Counted from the first letter of the stretch, positions 50,901 to 60,512 are shown. The stretch: DNA of 64,000 nt from Lachnospiraceae bacterium (GCA_017474455.1 JAFVHP010000044.1:186001-250000), one strand, 5' to 3'. Numbers and translations: made by a program. Notes: generated from the letters alone by a model not told the origin.

Positions 50901-52099
50901 CCGGCATCGGGCTCTGTATCATAGGGCCATTCGACAAGCCTTACGCCGTTGTCTTCGCACAGCTGTTTTTTCTGCCTGTCCAGCTCCTTACGCTGGATGA
51001 GGGCTTCCTCCCCGCCGAAGAATTCCACGGGCATATAGTGCTGGATCCCCTGGTATTCGATGGCCGTCCGCAGTGAGGGGATATAGATATCCAGGCTCTG
51101 CCGGCCGAGCCATTCCGGGCGATACTGGCAGAGCGTATCCGGATAAAGTCTCCGCACGGCCTTGAACAGCGTCAGTTCGTGCTTCCATTTCGGCCGGATG
51201 ATCCCTTCGTCGGTGAGCCTCGTCCGGATCCTGGTCCTCTCCAGCCGCCAGTCTGTCTTAAGCCCGTCCTTTTCCTCATACAGCGAAAGGTCCGTGTACC
51301 ACCACTGGAAGAACGGCATGATGACCTCTGTCAGGCTGCGGAAAAACTCCAGTTCCGAAGCGAAGTAGCCTTTCTCCAGGATGTAGCCTATGTTTCTTCT
51401 GACGTATACAGTCTTCACCGGATTGTAATAATACGGCAGGCCGCCCTGGTATTTCGCGATCCGGTCGGGCAGGTATGGGGATCTCAGGACGGTCCCGTTC
51501 TCCTGCAGATGGGTCTGGTACCACGGCAGGGAGTAGTCGTAGAGGGAATAGCCGCCGTACAGGTCTTCCGACACATTTGTGTACAGAAGGTGGAACATAA
51601 GAAGGACCGATTCCATATCCTGCTTGTCGAAAACGGCGAAGTAATGTGTTTTCTCCTCGTCCGGGAAAAGATTTCTGACAGGCCGGAAGACTTCCGCCTT
51701 TTTGCACACTTCCAGTATCACAAAAAACTGGGAAACGACGCTCTCCGGGAAAAGGAAGCAGGCTTTGCGGTCCGTATCAAAGCCGGCGAACTGGGCCATG
51801 AAGGCTTCCACATAAGGATTGGCCGCAAGCGGTCCCGCCGCCCGGATCATATCCTTCGCGGCATAACGATAGGGAAGGTCCGACCAGGACAGCTGCACCA
51901 GAAAGCGGTCGTACTGATTGGAATCGTACTCTTCCCGCATCTCTTCGAACTCCTCCAGCCAGGATTCGTGCTCTTCAAGCAGCGCGTCCATCGTGGAGAA
52001 GGTCGTCATCGTATGGTACTGCGGATACCGTTCCCACAGCATGTCGAGCCGTTCAAAGCCATACGCTTCCGGCGGTCTTTCATGTACTGGCGGATACAA
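50876..52099 (-). CDS. Unknown protein with C-terminal PD-(D/E)xK endonuclease-like domain
   Basis: This is a 407-residue protein. Its last ~90 residues have an endonuclease-like pattern: a basic Q-Y-R-P-E-W-L approach, SLDIYIPSLRTAIEYQGIQHYMPV (Asp then E-x-Q), and a later LDRQKKQLCEDNGVRLVEWPYD. The N-terminal ~300 residues are Tyr/Phe-rich and helical, with no family I know. The start is TTG 52099 after AGAGGGA, but ATG 52042 is possible. It sits beside the doc/phd pair. Confidence 0.65.
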   Translation of the reverse strand: MYPPVHERPPEAYGFERLDMLWERYPQYHTMTTFSTMDALLEEHESWLEEFEEMREEYDSNQYDRFLVQLSWSDLPYRYAAKDMIRAAGPLAANPYVEAFMAQFAGFDTDRKACFLFPESVVSQFFVILEVCKKAEVFRPVRNLFPDEEKTHYFAVFDKQDMESVLLMFHLLYTNVSEDLYGGYSLYDYSLPWYQTHLQENGTVLRSPYLPDRIAKYQGGLPYYYNPVKTVYVRRNIGYILEKGYFASELEFFRSLTEVIMPFFQWWYTDLSLYEEKDGLKTDWRLERTRIRTRLTDEGIIRPKWKHELTLFKAVRRLYPDTLCQYRPEWLGRQSLDIYIPSLRTAIEYQGIQHYMPVEFFGGEEALIQRKELDRQKKQLCEDNGVRLVEWPYDTEPDAGNIRKMLG

Positions 52100-52205
52100 T
52101 TCCCTCTTCCCTTCCTTCCGGCATAGTTTCCCGGCGTCGTGCGCGGTAAAATTTCTGTCCCGGTCCTACTATTTTACTTCCTTTCCGTTATACAGAGAAT
52201 ACACA

Positions 52206-52251
52206 GAAAACCGCGGGTACCTGCCTTCTCTGGGAAGCGCGGCACCCGCGG
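52206..52251 (-). terminator. Terminator of the carbohydrate operon
   Basis: On the minus strand CCGCGGGT...ACCCGCGG plus TTTT, about 45 bp after the stop of the TIM-barrel gene at 52295. It ends the long operon. Confidence 0.8.
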
Positions 52252-52294
52252 CCATCACGTATCGCTGCTGCGAATTTGTTCTGCTTTGTTCTGC

Positions 52295-52969
52295 TTATTT
52301 GTTCATGTAATCGACGACGAAGTCGATCTGTTCGCCAAAGGTATTCCCGGGGAACTTGTTCTCGAAGAACGCGCCGCCGATGGTGAATGCCCATGCGCCT
52401 GTCGCCTTGACTTCGTCAAGGCGCTGTGTGCTGGCGACCGAACCGGCAAGGCAGACATCGCCGCGGACGTTCTTTACGAATTCCGCGTTCAGTTTGACGG
52501 CGTCGCCGGTGTAGCGGTATCCGAGCAGGTCAAAGCCCTTGATGCCCTTGGTGTCCACGAGGTTGTTGGCCTCGTCGATCATGCCTTCGATCGTTCCTTC
52601 AAGGATGGAGGGACGGCCCGAGATCTGGCCGACGAAAGGCATGTACTTGATTCCGGCCTTTTCCGCGATCTCTTTGACCGAATCAAAATACATGGTTCCC
52701 ATAAGGATATCGAAACCGCATTTTACCGCGCATTCCGCGCCCGCGATACAGCCTTCCTCGGTGTAGTCGACTACTTCGAGGAAAGTGGTCTTGCCTGCCG
52801 CCTTCATACGCTTGACAAGATCGATCATCTGGTCCTCGGGGATACCGACTTCCTTAAATCCCCAGAACTTCGCCTTGGAATCCTTTGCTCCTTCGAAAAC
52901 CTCGATCGCATCCTCAACCGTTCTGTCGTTATGTGTGAGCATAACGATGAGTTCAGGAATATTAGCCAT
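52295..52969 (-). CDS. TIM-barrel phosphosugar-binding-type protein, function unknown
   Basis: This 224-residue (beta/alpha)8-like protein begins MANIPELIVMLTHNDRTVEDAIEVFE and has late CLAGSVASTQR and FTIGGAFFENKF. Their GS and GG turns are placed as in the phosphate-binding loops of HisA/Trp-type barrels. It is the last gene of the operon, 25 bp after the kinase, so it most likely isomerises or cleaves the phosphorylated sugar. The exact reaction is unassigned. GGAGGAGG precedes the ATG. Confidence 0.7.
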   Translation of the reverse strand: MANIPELIVMLTHNDRTVEDAIEVFEGAKDSKAKFWGFKEVGIPEDQMIDLVKRMKAAGKTTFLEVVDYTEEGCIAGAECAVKCGFDILMGTMYFDSVKEIAEKAGIKYMPFVGQISGRPSILEGTIEGMIDEANNLVDTKGIKGFDLLGYRYTGDAVKLNAEFVKNVRGDVCLAGSVASTQRLDEVKATGAWAFTIGGAFFENKFPGNTFGEQIDFVVDYMNK

Positions 52970-52994
52970 AATTATTAATCCTCCTCCTAACTGG

Positions 52995-54539
52995 TCACTC
53001 CGCGTCGACAGGGTTTTTCGCGTCTTCTTCGAAAAGCTCTGTCAGCGCCTTGAACAGCATATTGTATTTCTTATACTGCTTCAGGTACATCTGATGGTTC
53101 TTTTCGTTGGGAACATAGGATTTCCTGATCTGGATCATGTTCTCAACGGCACTCTCGATCGATTCGAAAACGCCGGCCGCATTGCCCGCGAGGATTGCCG
53201 CGCCGAGGCAGGCCGTATCCTGGGACGAATACGTGACGTTCAGGGTCTTGCCGGTGATATCCGCCTTGATCTGGTTCCAGATCTCGGACTTGGAGCCGCC
53301 GCCCATGGTCCTGATCTGTTCGACTTCCAGCCCCATTCCTTCGATGGCTTCGAGGTTGCGGCTGATGATGTAGCCGAGGGACTCCATGATCGCACGGATG
53401 AAGTGCGGTTTCTTATGGGTCAGGGTCGCTCCGTAGAAGACAGCCTTGGCGTTCAGGTTCACATCGGGTGCCATCGATCCCTGGAGATGAGGCAGCGCGA
53501 TGAGTCCGTCCGCACCGGGCGCGACCTGTTCGACTTCCTTGTTCATCAGGTCATAACTGTCGATGCCGGTCAGTTTTTCCATTGCGATCTCGTCCTGGCA
53601 GAAGCCGTCACGGAACCAGCGCAGGAACATACCGCCGGTGGTGAAGGTGTGCATCATATAGGTGTCGGGGACCGCGAAATAATGGACAGGCATCAGCCTG
53701 TTGGGGTCATAGGTAAGCTTGGCCGTGGGAACGCAGATCGCAAGAGCCGCGCCGATATTCTCCGAGAAGATACCGGGACGGATGTTGCCTACGCCGATGG
53801 CGCCCGCCGCCTGGTCAAGGCAGCCCGTGCAGATGGTGGCGTCTTTGGAGATGCCCAGAAGTTCGGCCATATCCGGGAGCACTTTTCCGACGGGTTCGCC
53901 GGACTCTTTGATCTCCGGCAGCCATGCCTCGTCCACGCCGAGGTATTCCAGCATCTCCGGCCAGTACTTCTTGGTACGGATATCCCACCACTCCGTGGAG
54001 GTCAGGAGCGATCCTTCATCCACGAATTTGCCGGTCAGCAGGTAAATAATGTAGCCTTCCAGCAGCAGGATATGGCGGACCTTGCCCCAGATCTCCGGCT
54101 CGTTCTGTTTGATCCAGAGGAGTTTGGCCGCCGGCCAGCATGCTTCAAAGGAGACCTGGCCTGTGATCTCGTAGCATTTTTCATTTCCGAAATGCTCGCG
54201 GAGTTCGACCGCCTGGGTATCCGCGCGGTTATCCATCCATACGATCGCATTTCTTAAGGGCTTGCAGTCTTCATCCAGCACGAAGAAAGTCTCGCCCTGT
54301 ACGGAGAACGATACCGTCGTAACGTTTGCCGTATCCGTAAAGCCTTTTTCACGGATACGGTTCATGCACGCGACAATGGCATCCATATAAACTTCGGGTT
54401 TTTCCTCTACGATCACGGTAGACGGTGTGATCAGATCATATTCGACAACCGCCGACTTCATCAGCTGTCCTTTGGTATCATAAACAGCAGCCTTCATGGA
54501 GGTCGTTCCCATATCAATTCCTAAAAGGTATTCTGCCAT
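52995..54539 (-). CDS. FGGY-family carbohydrate kinase (xylulokinase-like)
   Basis: This 514-residue protein has the N-terminal phosphate loop GIDMGTTSMKAAVYD, NAIVWMDNRA, DQAAGAIGVGN, and the adenosine segment RTMGGGSKSEIWNQ followed by ACLGAAILAG. It phosphorylates the imported sugar or polyol. The start is ATG 54539, after GGGAGAA. The domain set matches xylulokinase more than glycerol kinase, but substrate prediction from sequence is weak. Confidence 0.88.
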   Translation of the reverse strand: MAEYLLGIDMGTTSMKAAVYDTKGQLMKSAVVEYDLITPSTVIVEEKPEVYMDAIVACMNRIREKGFTDTANVTTVSFSVQGETFFVLDEDCKPLRNAIVWMDNRADTQAVELREHFGNEKCYEITGQVSFEACWPAAKLLWIKQNEPEIWGKVRHILLLEGYIIYLLTGKFVDEGSLLTSTEWWDIRTKKYWPEMLEYLGVDEAWLPEIKESGEPVGKVLPDMAELLGISKDATICTGCLDQAAGAIGVGNIRPGIFSENIGAALAICVPTAKLTYDPNRLMPVHYFAVPDTYMMHTFTTGGMFLRWFRDGFCQDEIAMEKLTGIDSYDLMNKEVEQVAPGADGLIALPHLQGSMAPDVNLNAKAVFYGATLTHKKPHFIRAIMESLGYIISRNLEAIEGMGLEVEQIRTMGGGSKSEIWNQIKADITGKTLNVTYSSQDTACLGAAILAGNAAGVFESIESAVENMIQIRKSYVPNEKNHQMYLKQYKKYNMLFKALTELFEEDAKNPVDAE

Positions 54540-54631
54540 ATTGTTTCTCCCTGATAACGATTCGGTTTTTTGCTTTTTGCTCCCGGCTGTGAAATAAGCC
54601 GCAGGCAAAAATAAGCCACAGGCTTATTTTC

Positions 54632-55426
54632 TTATCTTCCCGGGAATAGCAGGCTTAAGAAGCGCCGTTTCTCCACGCGCGCCCTTTCGCCGCCCAGGGT
54701 ATCCAGTGTCGCGTCCCAGGTCACCGCGCTCTTGTCCGTATCCTTCTCTTCCGCCAGAAGATAGCGCCTGTTGAGAAGGTCCGTCGCGCAGGTGTCCGAG
54801 ACGAGGATCCCCGCGAACCCCGGAATGATTCCCGCAAAGGGCACCGAGATCAGAAGATCCGCGGCGCTCCGGAGCAGCAGCACAAATGTAACGCCTTTAT
54901 TGTCCAGGGCATATGCAAAACTGTATTTCACGATATCAACGACTCCTTCTTCCGGCCTCATGAGGCACAGGGGAAGATAGTACTTGAAATTCGCGATCAG
55001 AAAGATCGAAAGGAACAGTCCTACAAACGCCATCATGGGACCTGCGAATCCCTGCGACTCCATATAGAACGGTATGGCGTAAATGATATTCACGACGATG
55101 ACCGTAGTAATGAAAGCATGCAGGAGGATATGCGGAATATGGGACCTGACCGTGTTCACGGCGCCTTCAAGCGCCCGGCCCTTCGCGGCCCCGTCGTTGA
55201 TCTTCGACGCGTAATGCGCGATCACCATGGTGTAAAAGGAACACACCAGTATGCTCGCGACAGTCAGCAGAAGCTCCGCCGGCAGTCCTATGACCTCCTT
55301 CGTATGGAGATAGATCCACAACAGGCAGGACCCCATAAGCGCAAGGTAAATGACATTGGCCAGAAAGAGTCCGAGTATGTGGTCCCATCCGTAGAAGATG
55401 GTCTTTTTGAACCAAAAGCCGTACAT
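54632..55426 (-). CDS. DUF624/YesL-like membrane protein
   Basis: This 264-residue protein has five or six hydrophobic helices and a hydrophilic tail. The start MYGFWFKKTIFYGWDHILGLFLANVIYLAL and the EGAVNTVRSHIPHILLHAF segment resemble YesL/DUF624 proteins that accompany sugar ABC systems. The role is unknown. AGGAG precedes ATG 55426. Confidence 0.7.
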   Translation of the reverse strand: MYGFWFKKTIFYGWDHILGLFLANVIYLALMGSCLLWIYLHTKEVIGLPAELLLTVASILVCSFYTMVIAHYASKINDGAAKGRALEGAVNTVRSHIPHILLHAFITTVIVVNIIYAIPFYMESQGFAGPMMAFVGLFLSIFLIANFKYYLPLCLMRPEEGVVDIVKYSFAYALDNKGVTFVLLLRSAADLLISVPFAGIIPGFAGILVSDTCATDLLNRRYLLAEEKDTDKSAVTWDATLDTLGGERARVEKRRFLSLLFPGR

Positions 55427-55462
55427 TAAAAAAACGTCTCCTGAAAAATTTTCTTTTATTAT

Positions 55463-55495
55463 GGAGTCACGGGATATTTGCTATCCCGTGACTCC
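55463..55495. other. Intra-operon hairpin after the binding-protein gene
   Basis: A perfect 13-bp stem GGAGTCACGGGAT with a 7-base loop lies between the binding-protein and membrane-protein genes. It has no T run on the minus strand. It fits an mRNA-stabilising or partial-termination element that raises binding-protein levels. Confidence 0.6.
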
Positions 55496-55517
55496 CGGAA
55501 AATAGATTCTGAATGAA

Positions 55518-57089
55518 TTACTGTACCTTGTCGCCAAGGATCTCTTTGAATTTCTCTGCGCACTCGTCAAGAGCGGGCTTGGTCTCCATTTCACCCGACA
55601 GGATCTTGGATGTCGTCAGAAGGATGGCATCTACGATCTCCTGCTGTTCGGGGAATCTGGGCTTACTGAATGTGGTGACGGAAGTGTCGCCGGTTGCGGG
55701 GTTGATCGCGTCGATGTAAGCCTGGGGAACGCCGATACCGTTGTCAGCACCGGGTTCACGTACGCTGATGACCTTCTTGCCGCCGGTCTTCAGATAAACA
55801 GCGGTAGGAACATAAGGGATAGCCTGTACTTCGGGATCATCATAAACTGCGGTAACACCGGACTCGCCGCCTTCGAACATCTGCTCTTTCTGGACTTCGT
55901 TGTTCATAGCCCACTGCAGGAACAGCCATGCGATCTCAGCATGTTTGGAGTTCTTCGGGATCAGGTAGTTCCAGCCTTCGATACCGACTGCCTTGACGCC
56001 GCCGGGAGCGATCGGAAGACCTGTATAGGCGATCTTGCCTGCTGCCACGGACTCATCGGGATTTTCAACAGCGCCTGTCGCGTCGTCCCATTCCCAGCCC
56101 ATGACTGTGATGCCCTGCTGCATGTTAGCCTGGGAAGAATCCCAGTCTGTCTGCAGGATTCCGGGAGGGCAGAACTGAGTCATTTCTTTGTACCAGTTGA
56201 CTGCTTCCACGGCCTTGTCGGAATTGATCGCGATCGTGCCGTATTCATGGCCTTCATTGGCTTCGATCTCTCTTGCGCCGAATACATAGAGGACATTGAG
56301 GATGTCATACCATGTGGAGACGTGTCTCTTGCCCATCAGAGTAATGCCATACAGGTCGTCCTGAAGAGGCTCGCCGCAAAGGAGTTCGCCTTTCTTTCTT
56401 GTGAAGAATTCCGCTACGTCACGTACTTCGTCTGTGGTTACAGGCGGGCTCGGAAGGTCATAGCCGTATTTCGCCTTGAAGTTTTCCTGCTCGATCGGAT
56501 TCTCGAAATAGTCATATCTGTACCATGTGTACATGGCGATGAAGTCGAACGGGAATGCATAGAGCTGTCCGTTGTACCAGCAGCATTCCTGCCACCATCT
56601 CTGGTCCAGAACGCCGTCGCCCTTAAGGTCGAAATCGGGATCTCTTAACTTTTCGTTCTCAAGGAAATCGTTCAGGGGCAGCAGCCAGTCGTTCTCAACA
56701 TAGGTGCCCATCTGTCTGTGAGGGCCAAGGACCATGTCATAGATCGCCGTGCCGCCGACGAAGTCTGCCGTCGTCTTCTGGTTAACTTCTTCCTGGCCGT
56801 ACATTTCGATCTGGACGTTTACGCCTGTGATCTCAGTGAACTTGGGAGCCAGGTCCTGCAGAGCCTGCAGAGGGGGAAGAGCTTCACCGATGAAGTGAAG
56901 GGTCTCTCCCTTCCAGGGTGCAGCAGCTTCAGCCAGGTTCCACTTGCCATCCGTGAATGTGATCTGGTCAAGCTTGGAGCCTGAAGCCCCGCCGCCTGCA
57001 GCCCCGCCGCCTGCAGCACCGCCGCCGCATGCAGTCAGCGAAAGGATCATGATGCTGCTGAGTACAAAAGCCACGATTCTTTTCAACAT
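55518..57089 (-). CDS. Extracellular solute-binding lipoprotein of a carbohydrate ABC transporter
   Basis: This 523-residue protein has lipobox LTAC (C21) followed by a Gly/Ala spacer with a small repeat. The mature part has FTDGKWNLAEAAAPWKGETLHFIGEALPP and VNIEMYGQEEVNQK-like binding-fold segments, and is long like the binding proteins of glycerol-type ABC systems. AAAGGAGG precedes the ATG. It lies between the two ATPase genes and the hairpin at 55463. Confidence 0.9.
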   Translation of the reverse strand: MLKRIVAFVLSSIMILSLTACGGGAAGGGAAGGGASGSKLDQITFTDGKWNLAEAAAPWKGETLHFIGEALPPLQALQDLAPKFTEITGVNVQIEMYGQEEVNQKTTADFVGGTAIYDMVLGPHRQMGTYVENDWLLPLNDFLENEKLRDPDFDLKGDGVLDQRWWQECCWYNGQLYAFPFDFIAMYTWYRYDYFENPIEQENFKAKYGYDLPSPPVTTDEVRDVAEFFTRKKGELLCGEPLQDDLYGITLMGKRHVSTWYDILNVLYVFGAREIEANEGHEYGTIAINSDKAVEAVNWYKEMTQFCPPGILQTDWDSSQANMQQGITVMGWEWDDATGAVENPDESVAAGKIAYTGLPIAPGGVKAVGIEGWNYLIPKNSKHAEIAWLFLQWAMNNEVQKEQMFEGGESGVTAVYDDPEVQAIPYVPTAVYLKTGGKKVISVREPGADNGIGVPQAYIDAINPATGDTSVTTFSKPRFPEQQEIVDAILLTTSKILSGEMETKPALDECAEKFKEILGDKVQ

Positions 57090-57164
57090 TTCTTTTCCTC
57101 CTTTAATTATTTGTTTACTATCAAAAGCCCCATCCGCGGAGCATGTTGATCGTGTACCGACAGC

Positions 57165-58274
57165 TTAAAGGGCGTTCTTTGTCTCGCTGTCGAAGAAATA
57201 GAAATTCTCGGTATCCCACTTCAGGAATACCTTCTGTCCCAGTTCGATCGTCTCGCCGAGCGCCCTTCTGCATTCGACGACCAGCCTGGTATCTCCCTTG
57301 ATGCAGGTGATGATGAATTTTTCACCGATGATCTGGTAGAAATCGACCATATATTCATCATAGCCTTCGATCTCTTTAAAGCTGACCTTGAGGTCTGTCG
57401 GCCTGATACCGAGATCCAGCACCTTCGGAAGGTTCTTTCCGGCCATCGCCTTCGCGATCCCGGCCGGGGCCTTCAGTGTGACGTCCTTGTTGGAGAACAG
57501 GATCTGTCCGTTCTGCTCCTGCATCTCCATCTTTGTGATGTTCATCTTGGGCTCGCCCAGCATCAGCGCCACGAATTCGTTCTTCGGCGTCAGGTAAAGT
57601 TCCCTGGAAGAGCCTTCCTGTTCGATCCGGCCTTCGTTCAGAAGGAAGATCCTGTCGGCCATGGCCACGGCTTCCGCCTGGTCGGGCGAAGTACAGATGA
57701 ACGGGATCCCCAGTTTGATCTGGAGTTTTTTCAGTTCGGAACGCATCTGGTGGCGGAGCTTCGCGTCCAGATGGGCGATCGGTTCGTCCAGAAGATAGAT
57801 GGACGGTGTCCTGACCAGCGTACGGCCCAGGGCCACACGCTGTCTCTGGCCGCCCGAGAGCTCCCTCGGATAACGGTCCAGCAGATCGGAGATCTGCAGA
57901 AGTTCCGCAAATTCCTGGACTCTTGCCTTCTTCTGTTCATCCGTCAGCTCCTTTTTCCGGATCGGGGCGTTCAGCGGGAACACCATGTTCTCGAAAACGG
58001 TCTTGTCCGGATACAGTGCGTAGGATTCGAACGCGATGGCGACGTTCCTGTCCATCGGCTTCATGTCGTTGACCAGCTTGTCGCCGATGTAGATATTGCC
58101 GGCAGTCAGGGGAACAACGCCTGAAATAAGGTTGAGGATCGTTGTTTTACCTGCGCCTGACGGGCCCAGCAGGAATGAAAATTCGCCTTCCCTGGTCTCA
58201 AGGTCGATGCTGTGAATAACTTCCTTCCTGCCGAATTTCTTAACAACTTTTTCCAGTCTTATCGTTGTTCCCAT
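57165..58274 (-). CDS. ABC transporter ATPase with degenerate switch residues
   Basis: This 369-residue MalK-like ATPase has Walker A GPSGAGKT (37-44), signature LSGGQRQR (139-146) and Walker B IYLLDEP, plus a TOBE-type regulatory end. The Q-loop glutamine is replaced by Glu (FESYALYP, E83). The switch histidine is replaced (ICTSPDQAEA, P197, instead of THDQ). It therefore probably forms a heterodimer with the next ATPase, with one impaired site. The start follows GGAG. Confidence 0.9.
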   Translation of the reverse strand: MGTTIRLEKVVKKFGRKEVIHSIDLETREGEFSFLLGPSGAGKTTILNLISGVVPLTAGNIYIGDKLVNDMKPMDRNVAIAFESYALYPDKTVFENMVFPLNAPIRKKELTDEQKKARVQEFAELLQISDLLDRYPRELSGGQRQRVALGRTLVRTPSIYLLDEPIAHLDAKLRHQMRSELKKLQIKLGIPFICTSPDQAEAVAMADRIFLLNEGRIEQEGSSRELYLTPKNEFVALMLGEPKMNITKMEMQEQNGQILFSNKDVTLKAPAGIAKAMAGKNLPKVLDLGIRPTDLKVSFKEIEGYDEYMVDFYQIIGEKFIITCIKGDTRLVVECRRALGETIELGQKVFLKWDTENFYFFDSETKNAL

Positions 58275-58275
58275 A

Positions 58276-59370
58276 TCATTCTCCTACAAAAATGTTCATT
58301 TCTGATTCAGGATCGAAGAAATTGCAGCGGTTGTATTCCAGCCTGATATAAGCTTTCATTCCTGCCTCGGCCGAATAGTCGGCTTTGGTGGTGGCCAGAA
58401 GGGAGTAGGACCCGATCTGGAGCGTCAGGAGCATCTCCTCGTTTCTGGGTTCGATGTAGGTAATATCCGTTTCGACATATCCTTCCTTCGGTGTCATGGA
58501 GACCTCGATATGCGTATCGCGGATCCCGACGATAACGTCGGTGACGTTCTTTGCCGTCAGCTTCGCGGCTGTCTCCTCCTCAACGGGAAGGACGACGTCG
58601 TCGAACTCCAGCGCCTTTTTCTCCGCGTTGAAGCGGCAGGTGACGAAGTTCATGGGCGGCTCGCCGATGAAGCCCGCGACGAAAACATTCACCGGATTGG
58701 AATAGATCCTGTCGGGTGTATCGACCTGCTGCAGAAGGGATTTCTTCATAACAGCGATCCTGTCAGCCATGACCATCGCTTCGATCTGGTCATGGGTAAC
58801 ATATAAAGTTGTAATATGAAGGTTGTGGAGAAGCCTTCTCAGCTCTTCTCTCATCTTCGCCTTCAGTTCCTCTTCCAGGTGGCTGATCGGTTCGTCCAGG
58901 ATCAGGACTTTCGGGTTCCTGACCAGGGCCCTGGCCACGCTGACGCGCTGCTGCACGCCGCCGGAGAGATCCTTGGCCACAAGGTCCAGCATGTCCTGGA
59001 TATTGAGAAGTTTGGCCACGTTCATGACCTTTTCGTTGATCTCTTCCTTCGGCACTTTCCTGATCTCAAGAGGGAACGCGATATTCTGATAGATCGTCAT
59101 ATCAGGATAGAGCGCGTAGTTTTCGAAGGACATGGCGATATCTCTTTCACTGGGGCTCATGTCGTTTACTCTCTGATCCCCGATATACAAATCACCGGAG
59201 GTGATCTGCTCAAGCCCCGCCACCATTCTCATGGTCGTGGACTTGCCGCAGCCGGAGGGCCCCAGGATACACATGAATTCGCCGTCCTTGATTTCCAGGT
59301 TGAGGTCCTTAACGGCCTCGACCTTTCCGCCATATACTTTTCCGATATGTTTCAGTGTTACTGATGCCAT
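58276..59370 (-). CDS. ABC transporter ATPase, consensus partner
   Basis: This 364-residue protein has Walker A GPSGCGKS (37-44), LSGGVQQR, VLILDEP and an intact switch H193 (VTHDQ). Glu again replaces the Q-loop Gln (FENYALYP), and the D-loop reads SHLEE rather than SxLD. One base separates its stop from the ATPase start downstream. Together they form an unequal pair, as in glycerol-type ABC importers (GlpS/GlpT). Confidence 0.9.
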   Translation of the reverse strand: MASVTLKHIGKVYGGKVEAVKDLNLEIKDGEFMCILGPSGCGKSTTMRMVAGLEQITSGDLYIGDQRVNDMSPSERDIAMSFENYALYPDMTIYQNIAFPLEIRKVPKEEINEKVMNVAKLLNIQDMLDLVAKDLSGGVQQRVSVARALVRNPKVLILDEPISHLEEELKAKMREELRRLLHNLHITTLYVTHDQIEAMVMADRIAVMKKSLLQQVDTPDRIYSNPVNVFVAGFIGEPPMNFVTCRFNAEKKALEFDDVVLPVEEETAAKLTAKNVTDVIVGIRDTHIEVSMTPKEGYVETDITYIEPRNEEMLLTLQIGSYSLLATTKADYSAEAGMKAYIRLEYNRCNFFDPESEMNIFVGE

Positions 59371-59381
59371 ACGTAATCTCC

Positions 59382-59639
59382 TTACTTCACCTCAGATCCA
59401 GCGTCCTCTTTTTCTTCCGCCTTCTTTACCTTGAAATAGGTGCCCCACATCCATGCCATGAGGAGTGCCCAGAGGATGAAGAAAACGAAAAGCGGAACGC
59501 CTGCCCTGTCCAGGGTCGCAAACCAGATCAACAGCCCCCAGAGGATACTCTCATAGGTATAGGTGAAACAGTCGCCCTTGTTGATCCCTTCTGCTCCAAA
59601 GAGAAAGGTGCTTATTTTTTCTTTAAATCCAGTCTTCAT
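59382..59639 (-). CDS. Small two-helix membrane subunit of the ABC cluster
   Basis: This 85-residue protein has two hydrophobic helices (YTYESILWGLLIWFATLDRAGVPLFVFFILWALLMAWMWG) and a charged tail. It sits between permease and ATPase genes, at the position of GlpU/DUF2160-type small proteins of glycerol ABC systems; similarity in sequence is not clear to me. AAGGAGG precedes the ATG. Confidence 0.65.
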   Translation of the reverse strand: MKTGFKEKISTFLFGAEGINKGDCFTYTYESILWGLLIWFATLDRAGVPLFVFFILWALLMAWMWGTYFKVKKAEEKEDAGSEVK

Positions 59640-59660
59640 ATCGTCGCCTTTACCTCCTTA

Positions 59661-60500
59661 TCAGCCCTTGACCGCGCCCATGGAAAGACCTCTGATCAGG
59701 TATTTCTGCAGGAATGCGGCGAGGATAATGATAGGCAGCGTAACAACGAACGCAGCGGCGCACAGCTGGCCCCAGAATGTACCGTGCGGTGTTACAAGGC
59801 CCGTGAACGCAGCCGGAAGCGTCTTTGCGTTTGCGCCGCCGAGGATCAGGGCGAACATCATTTCATTCCATGAGAAGATGAATGAAAGAAGCGCGGTGGA
59901 CGCGATACCTGGTGTAACGATGGGGATGATAACGTGCCAGAAAGCGCCCCACTCGCTGTAGCCGTCGACCAGCGCCGCGTTGTCCAGCTCTCTCGGGATA
60001 TCGTCGAAGAACGTCCTCATAACGTAGATGACGAACGAAGCTATGAACGTACAGTGCGCCAGGATAACCGCGGGGATGGTGCCGAGGATACCGATCTTAC
60101 TGAAGATCAGGTAAAGGGGCAGAGCCACGGCAACGCCGGGCGCCATCCTGGTGGTCAGGAAGAAGAAATAGAGCTGCTTCTTGCCTGCGATGTAGAAACG
60201 GCTGAACGCGTAGGAACAGGGTACGCCGACGAGCATGCAAAGGACTGTGGTGCACACCGCGACGACGACGGAGTTCCTCAGGTATTTAATGAACCCGCTG
60301 TGGAAAAAGGCTTCAGGGAAGTTTTCCAGTGTAGGTTTAAAGATCAGTTTCGGGGTCGTGGAAAGGATATCCGTCCTGTACTTGAAACCGGAAAGCGCGG
60401 TCCAGAGATACGGTACCAGGGATATCAGGCATGCAATGATGATAATGATGATCGCGATGACGCCCCAGACCCTTCCCAGGTTGGTTTTTTTCTGTACCAT
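59661..60500 (-). CDS. Carbohydrate ABC transporter permease, MalG-like
   Basis: This 279-residue permease has six membrane helices and the EAA loop EWGAFWHVIIPIVTPGIAS that docks to the ATPase. It starts MVQKKTNLGRV with AAGGAGG upstream. Confidence 0.92.
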   Translation of the reverse strand: MVQKKTNLGRVWGVIAIIIIIIACLISLVPYLWTALSGFKYRTDILSTTPKLIFKPTLENFPEAFFHSGFIKYLRNSVVVAVCTTVLCMLVGVPCSYAFSRFYIAGKKQLYFFFLTTRMAPGVAVALPLYLIFSKIGILGTIPAVILAHCTFIASFVIYVMRTFFDDIPRELDNAALVDGYSEWGAFWHVIIPIVTPGIASTALLSFIFSWNEMMFALILGGANAKTLPAAFTGLVTPHGTFWGQLCAAAFVVTLPIIILAAFLQKYLIRGLSMGAVKG

Positions 60501-60512
60501 ACATGCCTCCTT

